A stretch of DNA of 37,816 nucleotides from an uncultured Sutterella sp. (GCA_900542195.1 UQNA01000026.1:1-37816), one strand, 5' to 3'; positions 1 through 8,527 are shown, counted from the first letter of the stretch. Notes: generated by a model from the letters alone, not told the origin. Made by a program: numbers and translations.

Positions 1-146
1 CAGCCGAAGGGAATGAAGGGGAGAAGAATTTGGACTCATAGGGTTAACCCAGGTTTGCAAAAAACGCCTTGGTGACTTAATTCGTGACGCTCAGAATGTT
101 TTTAATTATAGCCGTTGCTGTACATTTTCATTTAAGGAGTGTTCAA

Positions 147-1949
147 ATGAGATTTAAAGCCGCTTGGTCTGCCGTTTTATTAGCCGCAGCTGTTGGTACG
201 ATGAGTCCTGCGAATGCCTGCTTCACTATTATCGTTGGTAAAAACGTCAGTGCCAATGGAAACATTATTGTTGGTCATAACGAGGATAACGACGGCCGGG
301 TAATGAGTAATCAGTACTGGGTGCCTCCGGCTGTGCACAAAACAGGTGAGATGCTTCAGTATGAACCGAATACCGCGCAGATACCACAGGTCGAAAAAAC
401 TTTAGGCTTCTGGTGGCAACAGACATTACACCCGGACGGTTACGCTTTTTCGGACGGTTTTTACAATGAAGCCGGAGTTCTCATAACTTCTAACAACTGT
501 AATCTGACCATTGAAAAGGATGAAAAAGTCAAGGACGGAGGTATTGGTTACGGTATTCGTCGATTGCTCGCGGAACGCGCAACTTCAGCCAGAGACGGCG
601 TCAAGATTGCTATTGATTTGGTAACTAAGTACGGCTACCGCCATCAAGGAAGAACTTATACCATTGCCGACTCAAAAGAGGCTTGGCAGCTTGCTTTATT
701 AAAGGGCGGCCGTTATTTAGCCAGACGCGTCGGCGATAATGAAATGACTGTAATGAGCAATGCCTTTTCGCTTGGCCAGGTCGATTTGAAAGACAAAGAA
801 AATGTCATCGCCTCACCTGACTTAGTACAGCATGCTATAGAGAAGGGCACTTATAAGCCAGCGAAAGCCGGAGATTATTCAGACTTTAATTTCCGCGAGG
901 CCTATCAGCTTCGGGCTAGAATCGACAGACCTGCTAACACTGAGCGAGTACGCGCCGTCCTTTATCGACTCACCGGCAAAGATATGGTGCAGCCATACAA
1001 TTATTCCGAGTCTATGAGTATCAAGCCGGAAAGAAAGATGTCGGTTGCGGACGTCCGCGGACTTCTAAGACAAAACAATCCTTGGTACACCAACAAGTCA
1101 GGTTGGAAGCATGAGATATTCAACGAAACCTCTAATTCGGGCACTTTTGACAGCGCAGTGTACGTTCTTACCAAGAATCCTCTAATATCTTACAGTTGGA
1201 GAACATCCGGACGTCCCGATTCCCAGTTCTCTTATCCGCAATTCATGCTCGGGAAACCAGCGGACATTCAGTCCTATTTGACGCCGGAGCAAGCCACAAA
1301 GGCACAGTTTAGAAGTGTACCGAATGACTTTGACTATTCTCCTGACCGAACGGTTTTCACGTTTATTAATCATCAAAACTTCTTAGATTGGGACAATCTG
1401 GCATTCAGAAAATTTGCTGACAAACAAAGAGCCTTCGAAGCACAAGCCGAACAAGATTTTGCAATAGCTTACGAACGAGCCCTTCAGCTCTCCACGGTAA
1501 GCAAAGAAAAAACAGTAGACCATATGCATCAGTTCAACGTTGAAAGCTTCGATAAAGTTCTGGGAGCGACAGCATCCGAAGTAGCGCAGAACTACAAGGC
1601 TACGATTGCGATTGGTGCAAGCAAGCTTTCTACCAATGACAAAGGCAATGTCACTGTCACTCTTTTCTCTTCCAAAGATACCAACGCAGAGGGAATTGAT
1701 CCGAAACAAACATTCTTTGGGGACGGATATCCCGATGGAAGCTTGAATCGGAACTTACAACTGACTAACCCGACATCTATTGAGTTCAAAGATGTTAACG
1801 GAGACGGGAAAAAGGATGCGATCCTTTCGTTCCCTGTTAAAGCTGCTGTGGCTCAAACTTTCCCTGGTGTAACGACTCAGTTGTATCTGTGGACGAAAAT
1901 TGAGGGAGAACCAGTGATAGCCATGGATACCGTTAAGATAGAAAAGTAG
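147..1949 (+). CDS. Secreted C69-family dipeptidase (Ntn hydrolase)
   Basis: Predicted exported peptidase of family C69 (PepD-like), which cleaves dipeptides using an N-terminal cysteine exposed after processing. I start it at the ATG at 147, because an AAGGAG box lies just upstream and it yields a clean signal peptide; the frame is open from 84 but that start has no ribosome site. Residues 1-24 form a signal ending PANA, and Cys25 (CFTIIVG) then becomes the mature N-terminus and likely nucleophile. It is followed by the family motif GHNEDNDGR. Near the C-terminus a DVNGDGKKD stretch (about residues 549-557) resembles a calcium-binding loop. The 600-residue length suits secreted C69 members. 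It stands alone, ahead of a terminator hairpin. The substrate is not predictable from sequence. Confidence 0.88.
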   Translation: MRFKAAWSAVLLAAAVGTMSPANACFTIIVGKNVSANGNIIVGHNEDNDGRVMSNQYWVPPAVHKTGEMLQYEPNTAQIPQVEKTLGFWWQQTLHPDGYAFSDGFYNEAGVLITSNNCNLTIEKDEKVKDGGIGYGIRRLLAERATSARDGVKIAIDLVTKYGYRHQGRTYTIADSKEAWQLALLKGGRYLARRVGDNEMTVMSNAFSLGQVDLKDKENVIASPDLVQHAIEKGTYKPAKAGDYSDFNFREAYQLRARIDRPANTERVRAVLYRLTGKDMVQPYNYSESMSIKPERKMSVADVRGLLRQNNPWYTNKSGWKHEIFNETSNSGTFDSAVYVLTKNPLISYSWRTSGRPDSQFSYPQFMLGKPADIQSYLTPEQATKAQFRSVPNDFDYSPDRTVFTFINHQNFLDWDNLAFRKFADKQRAFEAQAEQDFAIAYERALQLSTVSKEKTVDHMHQFNVESFDKVLGATASEVAQNYKATIAIGASKLSTNDKGNVTVTLFSSKDTNAEGIDPKQTFFGDGYPDGSLNRNLQLTNPTSIEFKDVNGDGKKDAILSFPVKAAVAQTFPGVTTQLYLWTKIEGEPVIAMDTVKIEK

Positions 1950-1973
1950 TTAAACACCGTCTGTAAACAAGGC

Positions 1974-2003
1974 AAGGCTGCTCAGAGTATTTAGGGCAGC
2001 CTT
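1974..2003 (+). terminator. Rho-independent terminator after the dipeptidase gene
   Basis: Perfect 8-bp inverted repeat AAGGCTGC (1974-1981) and GCAGCCTT (1996-2003) with a 14-nt loop, followed by a short T run (TTTT, 2002-2005). It begins 24 bases past the dipeptidase stop codon. The T tract is short, so efficiency is uncertain. Confidence 0.65.
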
Positions 2004-2384
2004 TTGCTTCGAGCTCAAGATGCAATTATTGTGAGCTAGTTCTTCCGTTTTATTGCATACACATACTATTTAAGCATCTTTGCTTGGGGACGCGCCCTGC
2101 CCCTCTCCCAGGCATTCAGCTCCGCTTGGCTTGAGAGTCTTTTTCCAAATTCGCGCTCCATAGCCAAAGCACCAAAGCGTATGTCTCGTGACCTTGATGT
2201 AGAGTGCTCTCGGCTTTAATGCCGCAACATGGCGTCAATCCGTTACAACAAATGCAGCTTTGTGGACATCAATGTCTAAGTAAAACAGAAGAAATTTGAC
2301 TTAAAGTGGTAAATCCTGCTCGAAGATTTTGCCCATAAAACACTCGGAAGATCTTTTTCTTTTCCAGACTGATAAGTGATTCTT
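2004..2384. other. Gene-free stretch with possible gene debris
   Basis: No intact gene seen. On the minus strand a start-less frame of 49 codons (2215 down to the TAG at 2066) reads protein-like, with segments such as DIRFGALAMEREFGKR and SQAELNAWERGRARPQ. This suggests the tail of a decayed gene, but I cannot name the family. Confidence 0.3.
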
Positions 2385-2666
2385 TCATTTCAGACTCCGA
2401 ACTAGGTTGATTAGCAGAACCAAAAAAACAGCTAGCCCGTTTTCAGTAGATAAGGTGACGGAAACTCCGCCGGGTGCGTGAATGACGATGGTCTCAAATT
2501 GTGATAAGCCCCCCGAAGACGGCAGCGAAGATAGATTCTGAGCCTCTTCTAGTCTCTTGTGCTTTGCCTCAATGATATTTACCTGTGCTGCATTGAGAGA
2601 TGCAATTTTAGGAACAGAGCGAGAGTTGGGGATGAAGCTAATAGAGTATCTCCTTCTCTCAATAAC
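2385..2666 (-). pseudogene. Unidentified C-terminal gene fragment
   Basis: A minus-strand reading frame of about 93 codons with no stop, ending at the TGA at 2387-2385 and preceded by an in-frame TAA. It lacks a convincing start codon. The translation looks like real protein: a helical charged stretch (NAAQVNIIEAKHKRLEEAQ), a Ser/Gly-rich linker, FETIVIHAPGGVSVTL, and a hydrophobic tail (GLAVFLVLLINLVRSLK) that could be a membrane helix. I do not recognise the family. It lies in the decayed region left of the first CRISPR array, so it is probably a remnant cut by rearrangement. Confidence 0.35.
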
Positions 2667-2879
2667 TTTTTAAACAAGGCTTATTTATTGAAGAAAAATA
2701 GTGCGGCTAAGTTTGGCTTTCGGGTGAGCCTGGCTGTATTGAAAAAAATTGCCTTTGGTATGTCGCGAAATATGGTACTCACTGATAGTCTGTTCCCAAG
2801 GGTGACAAGACATTACTTTTTCCTCTAAATTGACATAGAGAAATTCTGAGCTACCAGGCTTTTGGCTCATCCATGTCTT

Positions 2880-2983
2880 GGAACTTTTACTTTGAAAAGG
2901 ACTTTGACTACGCTATAAACTTTCTTATAGACTTATTGGTCATATAGGTCAGAACAAGCCTTGAGTAGGTTTCTTTCGGATCG
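2880..2983 (-). pseudogene. Remnant of the 5' end of a second cas2 gene
   Basis: This segment aligns base for base with the 5' end of the intact cas2 gene and its upstream region (about 17230-17326). The shared words include ACTTTCTTATAGACTT and TTTCTTTCGG, and the shared TTCTTTAAATTT follows just upstream of the gene. In the remnant the start codon is lost, the active-site YD dipeptide is destroyed, and a stop codon interrupts the frame within about 25 codons. The intact copy reads LVCYDIHDQ, the remnant LVLTYMTNK. It has the same orientation relative to its leader and array as the working copy. It therefore looks like one end of a duplicated cas2-leader-array unit. Confidence 0.7.
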
Positions 2984-3167
2984 TTTTGTTCTTTAAATTT
3001 TTGTTCACATTCACGCACTCGGAATTTAAAACCTTTTGATTTAGCATTCTTAATATTGAGAACGGGGTAAAAATAGCAATTTTCTAGTTTTCTTTATTTT
3101 TATTTTCTTATGGTCTTTTTTTTTCTTTTTAACCCAATGATTTTAAATTAAAAATAATCTAGGAAGA
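2984..3167 (+). promoter_or_regulatory. Leader of the degenerate CRISPR array 1
   Basis: AT-rich segment whose last part matches the leader of array 2. Both carry TTAACCCAATGATTTT, an AAATTAAAAATA block and a TCTA just before the first repeat. The poly-T/C stretch before that motif is also shared. It is probably no longer productive for acquisition, given the decay of the adjacent repeats. Confidence 0.65.
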
Positions 3168-3483
3168 GTAGGAATAACTTCCCTGTTTCGAAGGGATTGA
3201 GGCCTTTGTAGTTGGGTAAATTTTTGCCGTTTGGAATGTAGGAGTGGCTTCCCTGTTCTGAAGGGATTGAGACTAAAGGTGTGAGTTCGAAGCCGTGCCT
3301 AGTCTTCGTCGGAATGACTTCCCTGTTTTGAAAGGATTGTGACTATATAATCTGTTCCACAACAACGACAACGTCTGAGAGGTATGACTTCCCAGGGTTG
3401 AAGGGATTGAAACAGATTCTTCTGGACGTTATCTCCGTCTTGTTCGAGTAAGAATGACTTCCCTGCTTCGAAGGGATCGTGAC
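3168..3483 (+). CRISPR. Degenerate CRISPR array 1 (5 repeats, 4 spacers)
   Basis: Five 36-bp repeats start at 3168, 3238, 3308, 3378 and 3448, with four spacers of about 34 bp. They are mutated copies of the array 2 repeat, which begins GTCGGAATGAC and ends GGGATTGAGAC; each carries several substitutions and none is identical to another. The hairpin core (TTCCCTG...AAGGGAT) is kept in most copies. Direction follows from the leader on the left and the GAC or GGC 3' ends. The level of decay suggests an old array that no longer gains spacers, though crRNAs could still be made. Confidence 0.88.
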
Positions 3484-3490
3484 TAAAAAA

Positions 3491-3580
3491 GCCGCACAAA
3501 CCGGTCTTTGGTTGATTGATATATGAATATCTAAAAATTTTGTAATTTTTCTCGAATTATTCTTTCTGTTTTTGTGCGGA
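3491..3580. repeat. Inverted repeat flanking an AT-rich loop
   Basis: GCCGCACAAA (3491-3500) just after array 1 pairs with TTTGTGCGG (3572-3580). The arms are extended by A and T runs outside, giving roughly 9 bp of strong pairing around about 70 bp. Function unknown; it may be an end of a lost element. Confidence 0.4.
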
Positions 3581-3600
3581 TTTTTCAGGTGGTCTGGAGA

Positions 3601-3688
3601 GGCGACCCTTAACCTTTCTAAAGAATCTGAAATTATGAACCTGACGAACTCTAGCTCAGTGAGGGTCGTCACCTAGATAAGTCAGGTT
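3601..3688. repeat. Nested inverted repeats in the gap after array 1
   Basis: AACCTGAC (about 3637) pairs with GTCAGGTT (about 3681-3688), enclosing a GACGA/TCGTC pair. In addition GGCGACCCTTA (about 3600) pairs with TGAGGGTCGTC (about 3659-3669) at 9 of 11 positions, so alternative foldings compete. No gene or RNA family is recognised. Confidence 0.35.
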
Positions 3689-3749
3689 TTCTATTATTCG
3701 TGCCTAACACAAACTATTTCCGAAATTTCTTTTATATCCGAATTCTTCG

Positions 3750-3785
3750 CTAGGAATAACTTTCCTGTTTCAAAGGAATTTAGGC
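3750..3785 (+). repeat. Orphan decayed CRISPR repeat
   Basis: A single 36-bp sequence that aligns end to end with the array repeats (TAGGAATAACTTTCCTGTTT at its start, TTAGGC at its end), 266 bp beyond the last repeat of array 1. It has no neighbouring repeat and is heavily mutated. It suggests array 1 was once longer and lost or swapped its middle. Confidence 0.65.
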
Positions 3786-4113
3786 TCTGGTTTATTATCC
3801 TTTTATTGGGCAAATGAGGAATTCTTGCCGGTGTAGTCATTAGTTCCAACCCTGTCATCCCCTGCCATTTTTTCTGCTCTTTTATTGATAGCCACTCAAG
3901 AGATTTCTGGCATGGATAAGAGAGTTAGCGGAGATGATAAAAAATATTAAGCAACGCCGGAGCTCTCCATTCTTCAACTGACTCATGTTGTTCTACTCCA
4001 TGTCCTCTGTTTCTTCTGACTTTGTCTTTGGCGTTCTTAAACTTTCCTTTCCGAAGATACTTAAAGGTTAAAGGTGAGTTTATCTGGTAAGGGAAAAGAA
4101 AACTCACAAATTT
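3786..4113. other. Gene-free stretch upstream of the methyltransferase gene
   Basis: No supported coding region, repeat or clear promoter was found. It should contain the promoter of the methyltransferase-DUF1848 pair, but no convincing -35/-10 pair stands out. Confidence 0.4.
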
Positions 4114-5127
4114 GTGTTTTCTTGGTATACAAAACCCAATAAATATAATTCAATCAAGTTAATCGATGCTACTTACCACATGCAACCTTACGAGCTTCCT
4201 TACGAAATGAAGTCTTTCCTTTGGACCTTACACCCAACATATATCCAAAAAAGAGAAGAGGCTCAGCTCACCATTGACGCTACTGACGCCGACATAAGAA
4301 ATTATATCGGGACATACTTTCCTCGCTCATACTCAGAAGTCAGAAGTATCTATCAGAAAATCTGTAAAAATCAAACAGCATCAAGTAAGTTTTGTCCTGA
4401 TGAAACGGCAAGAATTTTAAGTTTAGGATGCGGATCCGGTCCAGATCTTCTTGCTGCCATTGACGTTATACGTGAAAATTGTCCTCACGTAAAAAAAATA
4501 GAAATTCTCGCTTTCGAAGGAAATGAGAATGCTATTACCTATGCAAAACAGATCATCAATAAAGAACAACAATTAGCAAAAGTCCGCCTTGAAATTGCAA
4601 TTTGCCAATTTAAATTTGAGTCAATCCAATCTTTTTCTCTTTTAGGAGAACTTCTTCTCACTAAGAATCTTTCTTTTGATTTAATTCAAACTTCCAAATT
4701 TTGCGGAGAGCTGCTTATCCAGCATATACAAAAGCCGTATTATTATTTTGCAAGTACCTTTTCTCGTTTTTTAAAACCGAATGGATTTATGCTGATCCTT
4801 GATGTCACAATTAAGAATGAGAATAGTTTGTTTTACCCTCAGATCCTCAATGAAGAAATCAGCAAATTTGAGAGGTTTGACCCACAATTTAAAACCATAC
4901 TTCCTATTTCCTGCAATTGCTGGGCGGCGCAGTGTACCCGTCATTGTTTTAGCGGTGTGCGGTTAGGGGAGGGCAAATTCTGCTTCAGACTGTTAGGAAG
5001 AACTTCTATGGTTAATTCTTTAAATATCCGTCGTGAGAATCGCCGGTACATCATGAATTATTTCGGAGATGCCTGCTATTACTCTAAACGCTTTTTCCAA
5101 GCAGCGGATGCATATACCTTTGGTTAA
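4114..5127 (+). CDS. Predicted class I SAM-dependent methyltransferase
   Basis: Predicted Rossmann-fold methyltransferase, substrate unknown. Motif I is ILSLGCGSGPD (GCGSG at residues 105-109) and the acidic end of strand two is ILAFEGNENA, both expected for SAM binding. The C-terminal third has an unusual cysteine cluster, C267-N-C269, C274 and C278, close to His277, suggesting a metal site. The start is a GTG at 4114; no strong ribosome site is visible, and an internal ATG at 4180 is an alternative. The gene is followed 27 bp later by a DUF1848 gene on the same strand, so the two probably form an operon. They converge on the CRISPR-Cas operon. Whether the pair is an ancillary part of the CRISPR system is inference only. 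Confidence 0.72.
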   Translation: MFSWYTKPNKYNSIKLIDATYHMQPYELPYEMKSFLWTLHPTYIQKREEAQLTIDATDADIRNYIGTYFPRSYSEVRSIYQKICKNQTASSKFCPDETARILSLGCGSGPDLLAAIDVIRENCPHVKKIEILAFEGNENAITYAKQIINKEQQLAKVRLEIAICQFKFESIQSFSLLGELLLTKNLSFDLIQTSKFCGELLIQHIQKPYYYFASTFSRFLKPNGFMLILDVTIKNENSLFYPQILNEEISKFERFDPQFKTILPISCNCWAAQCTRHCFSGVRLGEGKFCFRLLGRTSMVNSLNIRRENRRYIMNYFGDACYYSKRFFQAADAYTFG

Positions 5128-5154
5128 CTAATTTTCTTAAATTAATTATCGGAT

Positions 5155-6240
5155 ATGACGGTTCAAAAAATCAAAATTCTTAATGATCGCGGTGAAGAAG
5201 TGGAAGCAATTGCTCCTGTCATTATTTCCGCTAGTCGCTCAACTGATATCCCTACCTATTTTGCCAAATGGTTCGTCCATCGTTTTAATAGTGGAAAGGG
5301 CTACATCGCTTGGTACAATCCTTTCAACCAGAAGCCGCTACATGTGTCTTTCCAGAACACCAAAATTATTGTTTTTTGGACAAAAAACCCAAAACCAATG
5401 TTACCCTACCTTCAAGAATTGGATAACAGCGGAGTACACTACTATTTTCAGTTCACTTTAAATGATTATTATCGAGAGGGTTTCGAACCAAATGTACCTT
5501 CGGTGAGCAACCGGATCGAAACATTTAGGAAACTCTCGGACAAGATCGGACCGGATAGAGTAATTTGGAGATTTGACCCCATCCTGTTTACTAAAAGTCT
5601 TACTCCATATGAAGTAGCTTCTAGAATTTTTAAGATTAGTAAGAAACTGAAGAATTACACCAATAAGCTTGTAGTGAGTTTTATTGACATTTGTAACTAT
5701 AAAAAAGTTCAAAGAAACCTCCTGAAATACTCTTCAGTACTGGCTTCCCAGTATGACACCAAAACTATTTCGTCAGTTGAGCCAACTAATGAGCAAATAA
5801 AGGAGTTCTGTTCCTATTTAAAAAAAATAAAGGATTATTGGACAGAACGGGGTTGGAATCTCGAAATCTCAACCTGTGCAGAATCTGTTGACTTAGAAGC
5901 GTTCGACATCACTCATAACAAATGCATTGACGGCGAACTTATGCTTAGACTTTTCGGCAGCGATCCTGAACTCCGAGAATATTTAACTGGAAAAACGTCT
6001 GAGGACAAAATGGATTTATTCGAGGCCTTTAACGAAAACAGTAAAAAAGTTATCGTTATTAAAAAGGACAAAGGCCAAAGAAAAGAGTGCGGCTGCATTG
6101 AAAGTAAAGACATTGGAATGTACAACACGTGCTTAAACGGGTGTATTTATTGCTATGCCAATACTTCTAGAGAAGCTGCACAAAAAAACTTTAAAAAAAG
6201 AAAAGAAACCCCCTATGCGGAAAGCATCTGGCTACCTTAA
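5155..6240 (+). CDS. DUF1848 family protein, radical-SAM-like
   Basis: Member of the DUF1848 family, whose function is unknown but whose members resemble radical SAM enzymes. The N-terminus carries the family-like opening VIISASRSTDIP. The middle has barrel-like segments such as RVIWRFDPILFTK and LEISTCAE. The 4Fe-4S-type motif lies at the C-terminal end: Cys326-x3-Cys330-x2-Cys333 (CLNGCIYCYAN), preceded by two further cysteines at 312 and 314. This is the CX3CX2C spacing of radical SAM enzymes, displaced from the usual N-terminal position. Length 361 aa is near full for the family. It is likely cotranscribed with the upstream methyltransferase and ends 24 bp from the converging CARF gene, with no clear terminator between. 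Confidence 0.82.
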   Translation: MTVQKIKILNDRGEEVEAIAPVIISASRSTDIPTYFAKWFVHRFNSGKGYIAWYNPFNQKPLHVSFQNTKIIVFWTKNPKPMLPYLQELDNSGVHYYFQFTLNDYYREGFEPNVPSVSNRIETFRKLSDKIGPDRVIWRFDPILFTKSLTPYEVASRIFKISKKLKNYTNKLVVSFIDICNYKKVQRNLLKYSSVLASQYDTKTISSVEPTNEQIKEFCSYLKKIKDYWTERGWNLEISTCAESVDLEAFDITHNKCIDGELMLRLFGSDPELREYLTGKTSEDKMDLFEAFNENSKKVIVIKKDKGQRKECGCIESKDIGMYNTCLNGCIYCYANTSREAAQKNFKKRKETPYAESIWLP

Positions 6241-6264
6241 TGCTTCATCAGAACGAAACATTTT

Positions 6265-7350
6265 TCAGCTAAATTCAATTTGATCTGCAGTCAACTCCAA
6301 AAAATAAGAGCATCCTGGTTTCTTCTTCGTCGAGCTGATCAAATATGGATCGGCTCGAACACCCAATGCCTCTTTAATTTTCTTATTTAACCTTGTCCGA
6401 TGTTCTTGGACAAAAGAAAGCAAATACTCCGGATTTCTTAGAGTCTTATGCACTCTTCCATAATCTCCGTCGTCTTCTTCTTTAATCAGCTTCAGACAGG
6501 ATAAAAATTGCATGACTTCAGATTTCTGTCCAGGTCTGATAGGACCAAGACCTTCCGCAGCACGTTGAGCAAACCAATAGTAAAGGGCAAAGTGAACCGG
6601 AGGTAATATTATTTTTTGATTAGAGCAGTAGACAGAAAGCTCTGATTTTACAAATACAAGTTTTCTGTCAGGGGCGACTTCTTTTTGTGCAAGACTAACG
6701 GTCTCTCCAAAAGAAAGCCTATTTTGCAGAACATCTGAAGTCAGCCCTGTTCTAAGTCGGATAAACGGAATTTCAGCCAATCCAACAAAGGCATTGGAGG
6801 TATCCAATTCTTTGCCAGTCGGCGAGATTATTCTTCTTTTGTTTGGTGATGGGAAAAAGAAATCTCGGTTCCCCTCAAACTCTTCGGAAACGAGTACATG
6901 GGAAAGTTTATCCTCTTCGCGTCCGAAAATAGATAATGCGTAACCTACGAGAAAGCCCATACTTTTTCTTCCTCCGGCCAGAGAGACATGAAGAATTATG
7001 TCATCATTTTGACATAGCTCTCTAACTCGATTCATGATAAAGTCAGCAGCATCTGAGTTGTCCTGAGGGGAACGGATATCCTCGAGTAACTCTCCTTTAT
7101 TATTAGTAATCACTTCTATAGAGGATTCATCAAAGGAAATCCCTGGAAGATTGAATGCATTGCAAAACTCCCAAAAACGGCCTTCTTTAGCATCGAGTAA
7201 ATCTCTTACAGCTCTGTTTTTTCCTCGAGCTGTTGTAATCACAATAATTTCGTCCGGCAGTTCTGACTTTTCTTTTAACGCAAATAACGTCTCGGTCACT
7301 ACCTGAGGTGTCATACCTGTTACACAGAGGAGAACTCTTTTTCTGGTCAT
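6265..7350 (-). CDS. CARF-domain protein, Csm6/NE0113 family (likely ring nuclease)
   Basis: CRISPR-associated CARF protein of the NE0113 (TIGR02584) family. Two hallmark motifs are visible: LLCVTGMTPQVVTETLFAL near the N-terminus and HVSLAGGRKSM at residues 121-131, the loop that binds cyclic oligoadenylate in CARF folds. The C-terminal third resembles a winged-helix region. I see no R-x4-6-H HEPN ribonuclease motif, so it is probably not an RNase like classical Csm6. Members of this family are commonly annotated as ring nucleases that degrade the signal; that role is inferred here. Its ATG overlaps the stop of the CARF nuclease gene by 4 bp (ATGA), so translation is coupled. It is the last gene of the operon. 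Confidence 0.82.
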   Translation of the reverse strand: MTRKRVLLCVTGMTPQVVTETLFALKEKSELPDEIIVITTARGKNRAVRDLLDAKEGRFWEFCNAFNLPGISFDESSIEVITNNKGELLEDIRSPQDNSDAADFIMNRVRELCQNDDIILHVSLAGGRKSMGFLVGYALSIFGREEDKLSHVLVSEEFEGNRDFFFPSPNKRRIISPTGKELDTSNAFVGLAEIPFIRLRTGLTSDVLQNRLSFGETVSLAQKEVAPDRKLVFVKSELSVYCSNQKIILPPVHFALYYWFAQRAAEGLGPIRPGQKSEVMQFLSCLKLIKEEDDGDYGRVHKTLRNPEYLLSFVQEHRTRLNKKIKEALGVRADPYLISSTKKKPGCSYFLELTADQIEFS

Positions 7351-8519
7351 TTCTTAAGCCATTCCTTGATTTGTTTCTCGAGTATATCCACCCGTCCCAG
7401 GATCTTGTCAATATAGAAGATTTTGTTTGTCTTGCATCTTCCTTTAATCTCGTTATTCACTTCGTCAAGGCTGATAAGGCATGCTTGAGAGGACTTTCCT
7501 CCAACACTATTCTTTAACGAATCGAGCTTATAGATAATGGGAGAATGTTTTGGTGACTCTTCAGAAAGATGACTCGCTTTCACTTCTCCAATAAAGATCT
7601 TTGAATCCTTTAGAAAAACAAGATCAAACTCATTTTTTGTTTGCCCGGTAATGAACATCTCTCCATGAAATATTGGAAGTTGCGGAAATAAATTTTTAAA
7701 TACCATTGCACAGTATTTCTCAAACCATTTACCGGCAAGGAATTCTGCAGTTTCATGATTTTTAAACTTAATGAGTGCACTTCCGGAAGGCAGCAAAAAT
7801 TCCAATTTTTCTAATTCTTCGCAAATCTCATTAAACCCCAAGTGTGACCGGTCTTTCCGTTCAATCGGAACTTCAATTCTATTATTAGGCTTTACTGATT
7901 TCGACGCATACTTATTAAGAATTCTTAGTCCTTCTAATATGACTTGAAGCTCTGAGGGATCGCGAAACTTCATAATGAAATCAAAATATTCTTTCTCGTC
8001 AGCAGTCGGCTGCTGCCACTCGTGCAAATCCTCCGCAACAATTTTTCGGGCCTTAAGGAAAATCTTTAGATTTCCCTTATTATTCTTAATATCGAACTTA
8101 ATATTTTCTACTCTGGGCTCAACCACCGCACCAGATTGATTGTTTTCGAAGTAAAAAACATTAAATGTTTTAAGGTCTAAATAGAAAAAAGGAATAGCAA
8201 AAGCAGAACAGACATTAAAAGCAGCAATCGTCATTGTTTTTTTACCGCCTGTAATGTTCATCACTACTTTATTCTCATATCTACCCACGACCTCCATGAG
8301 CGTATCTTGAATCCTTCCAATTTCATCACTGGTTCTCAGTTCGACAATGTCGACTTCAGTGCGGCCGTTTAGGGCATCTTTAAAAAAGGCAGCCTCCTCC
8401 TTCATTTCAGGAGTACATAAAAGACAGACTTTTTGCGGCTGAAACTTAGAAGAAAGAATGGGGAGCAGATTGCAATCTGACTGGCCCGTTGCAAAGCAAA
8501 TCATGACTCTATCTTTCAT
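7347..8519 (-). CDS. Card1/Can2-like CARF nuclease (type III effector)
   Basis: Predicted signal-activated nuclease: an N-terminal CARF domain binds cyclic oligoadenylate and a C-terminal PD-(D/E)XK domain cuts nucleic acid. The CARF loop is NITGGKKTM, residues 88-96. The nuclease centre is Glu267 in KWFEKY, Asp299 in EFDLV, and Glu312-Val-Lys314 in IGEVKAS. These residues and spacings match the Asp, Glu and Lys of Card1, so the enzyme should be active. Length 390 aa is in the Card1/Can2 range. The gene starts at an ATG with a GGAG box, 8 bp after csx16, and overlaps the next gene. By analogy to Card1 it would nick DNA and cut RNA in the infected cell. It is the only recognisable effector nuclease of this locus. 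Confidence 0.88.
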   Translation of the reverse strand: MKDRVMICFATGQSDCNLLPILSSKFQPQKVCLLCTPEMKEEAAFFKDALNGRTEVDIVELRTSDEIGRIQDTLMEVVGRYENKVVMNITGGKKTMTIAAFNVCSAFAIPFFYLDLKTFNVFYFENNQSGAVVEPRVENIKFDIKNNKGNLKIFLKARKIVAEDLHEWQQPTADEKEYFDFIMKFRDPSELQVILEGLRILNKYASKSVKPNNRIEVPIERKDRSHLGFNEICEELEKLEFLLPSGSALIKFKNHETAEFLAGKWFEKYCAMVFKNLFPQLPIFHGEMFITGQTKNEFDLVFLKDSKIFIGEVKASHLSEESPKHSPIIYKLDSLKNSVGGKSSQACLISLDEVNNEIKGRCKTNKIFYIDKILGRVDILEKQIKEWLKK

Positions 8520-8527
8520 AAAATCTC

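Noticed and set aside
41..50. Palindrome GGGTTAACCC upstream of the dipeptidase gene
   Set aside because: Perfect but short; no matching regulator or second copy seen, so it is not called as an operator.
3637..3688. tRNA-like fold (CTCTAGCTCAGTGAGGG resembles a D arm)
   Set aside because: No proper anticodon arm, T loop or CCA-side match; only the outer stem pairs.
1950..4113. Insertion sequence or transposase in the decayed left region
   Set aside because: Gene fragments are present, but no recognisable transposase motif or pair of terminal inverted repeats with target duplications was found.
6265..7350. HEPN ribonuclease domain in the NE0113-family protein
   Set aside because: No R-x4-6-H motif is present; the C-terminal part looks like a winged helix.
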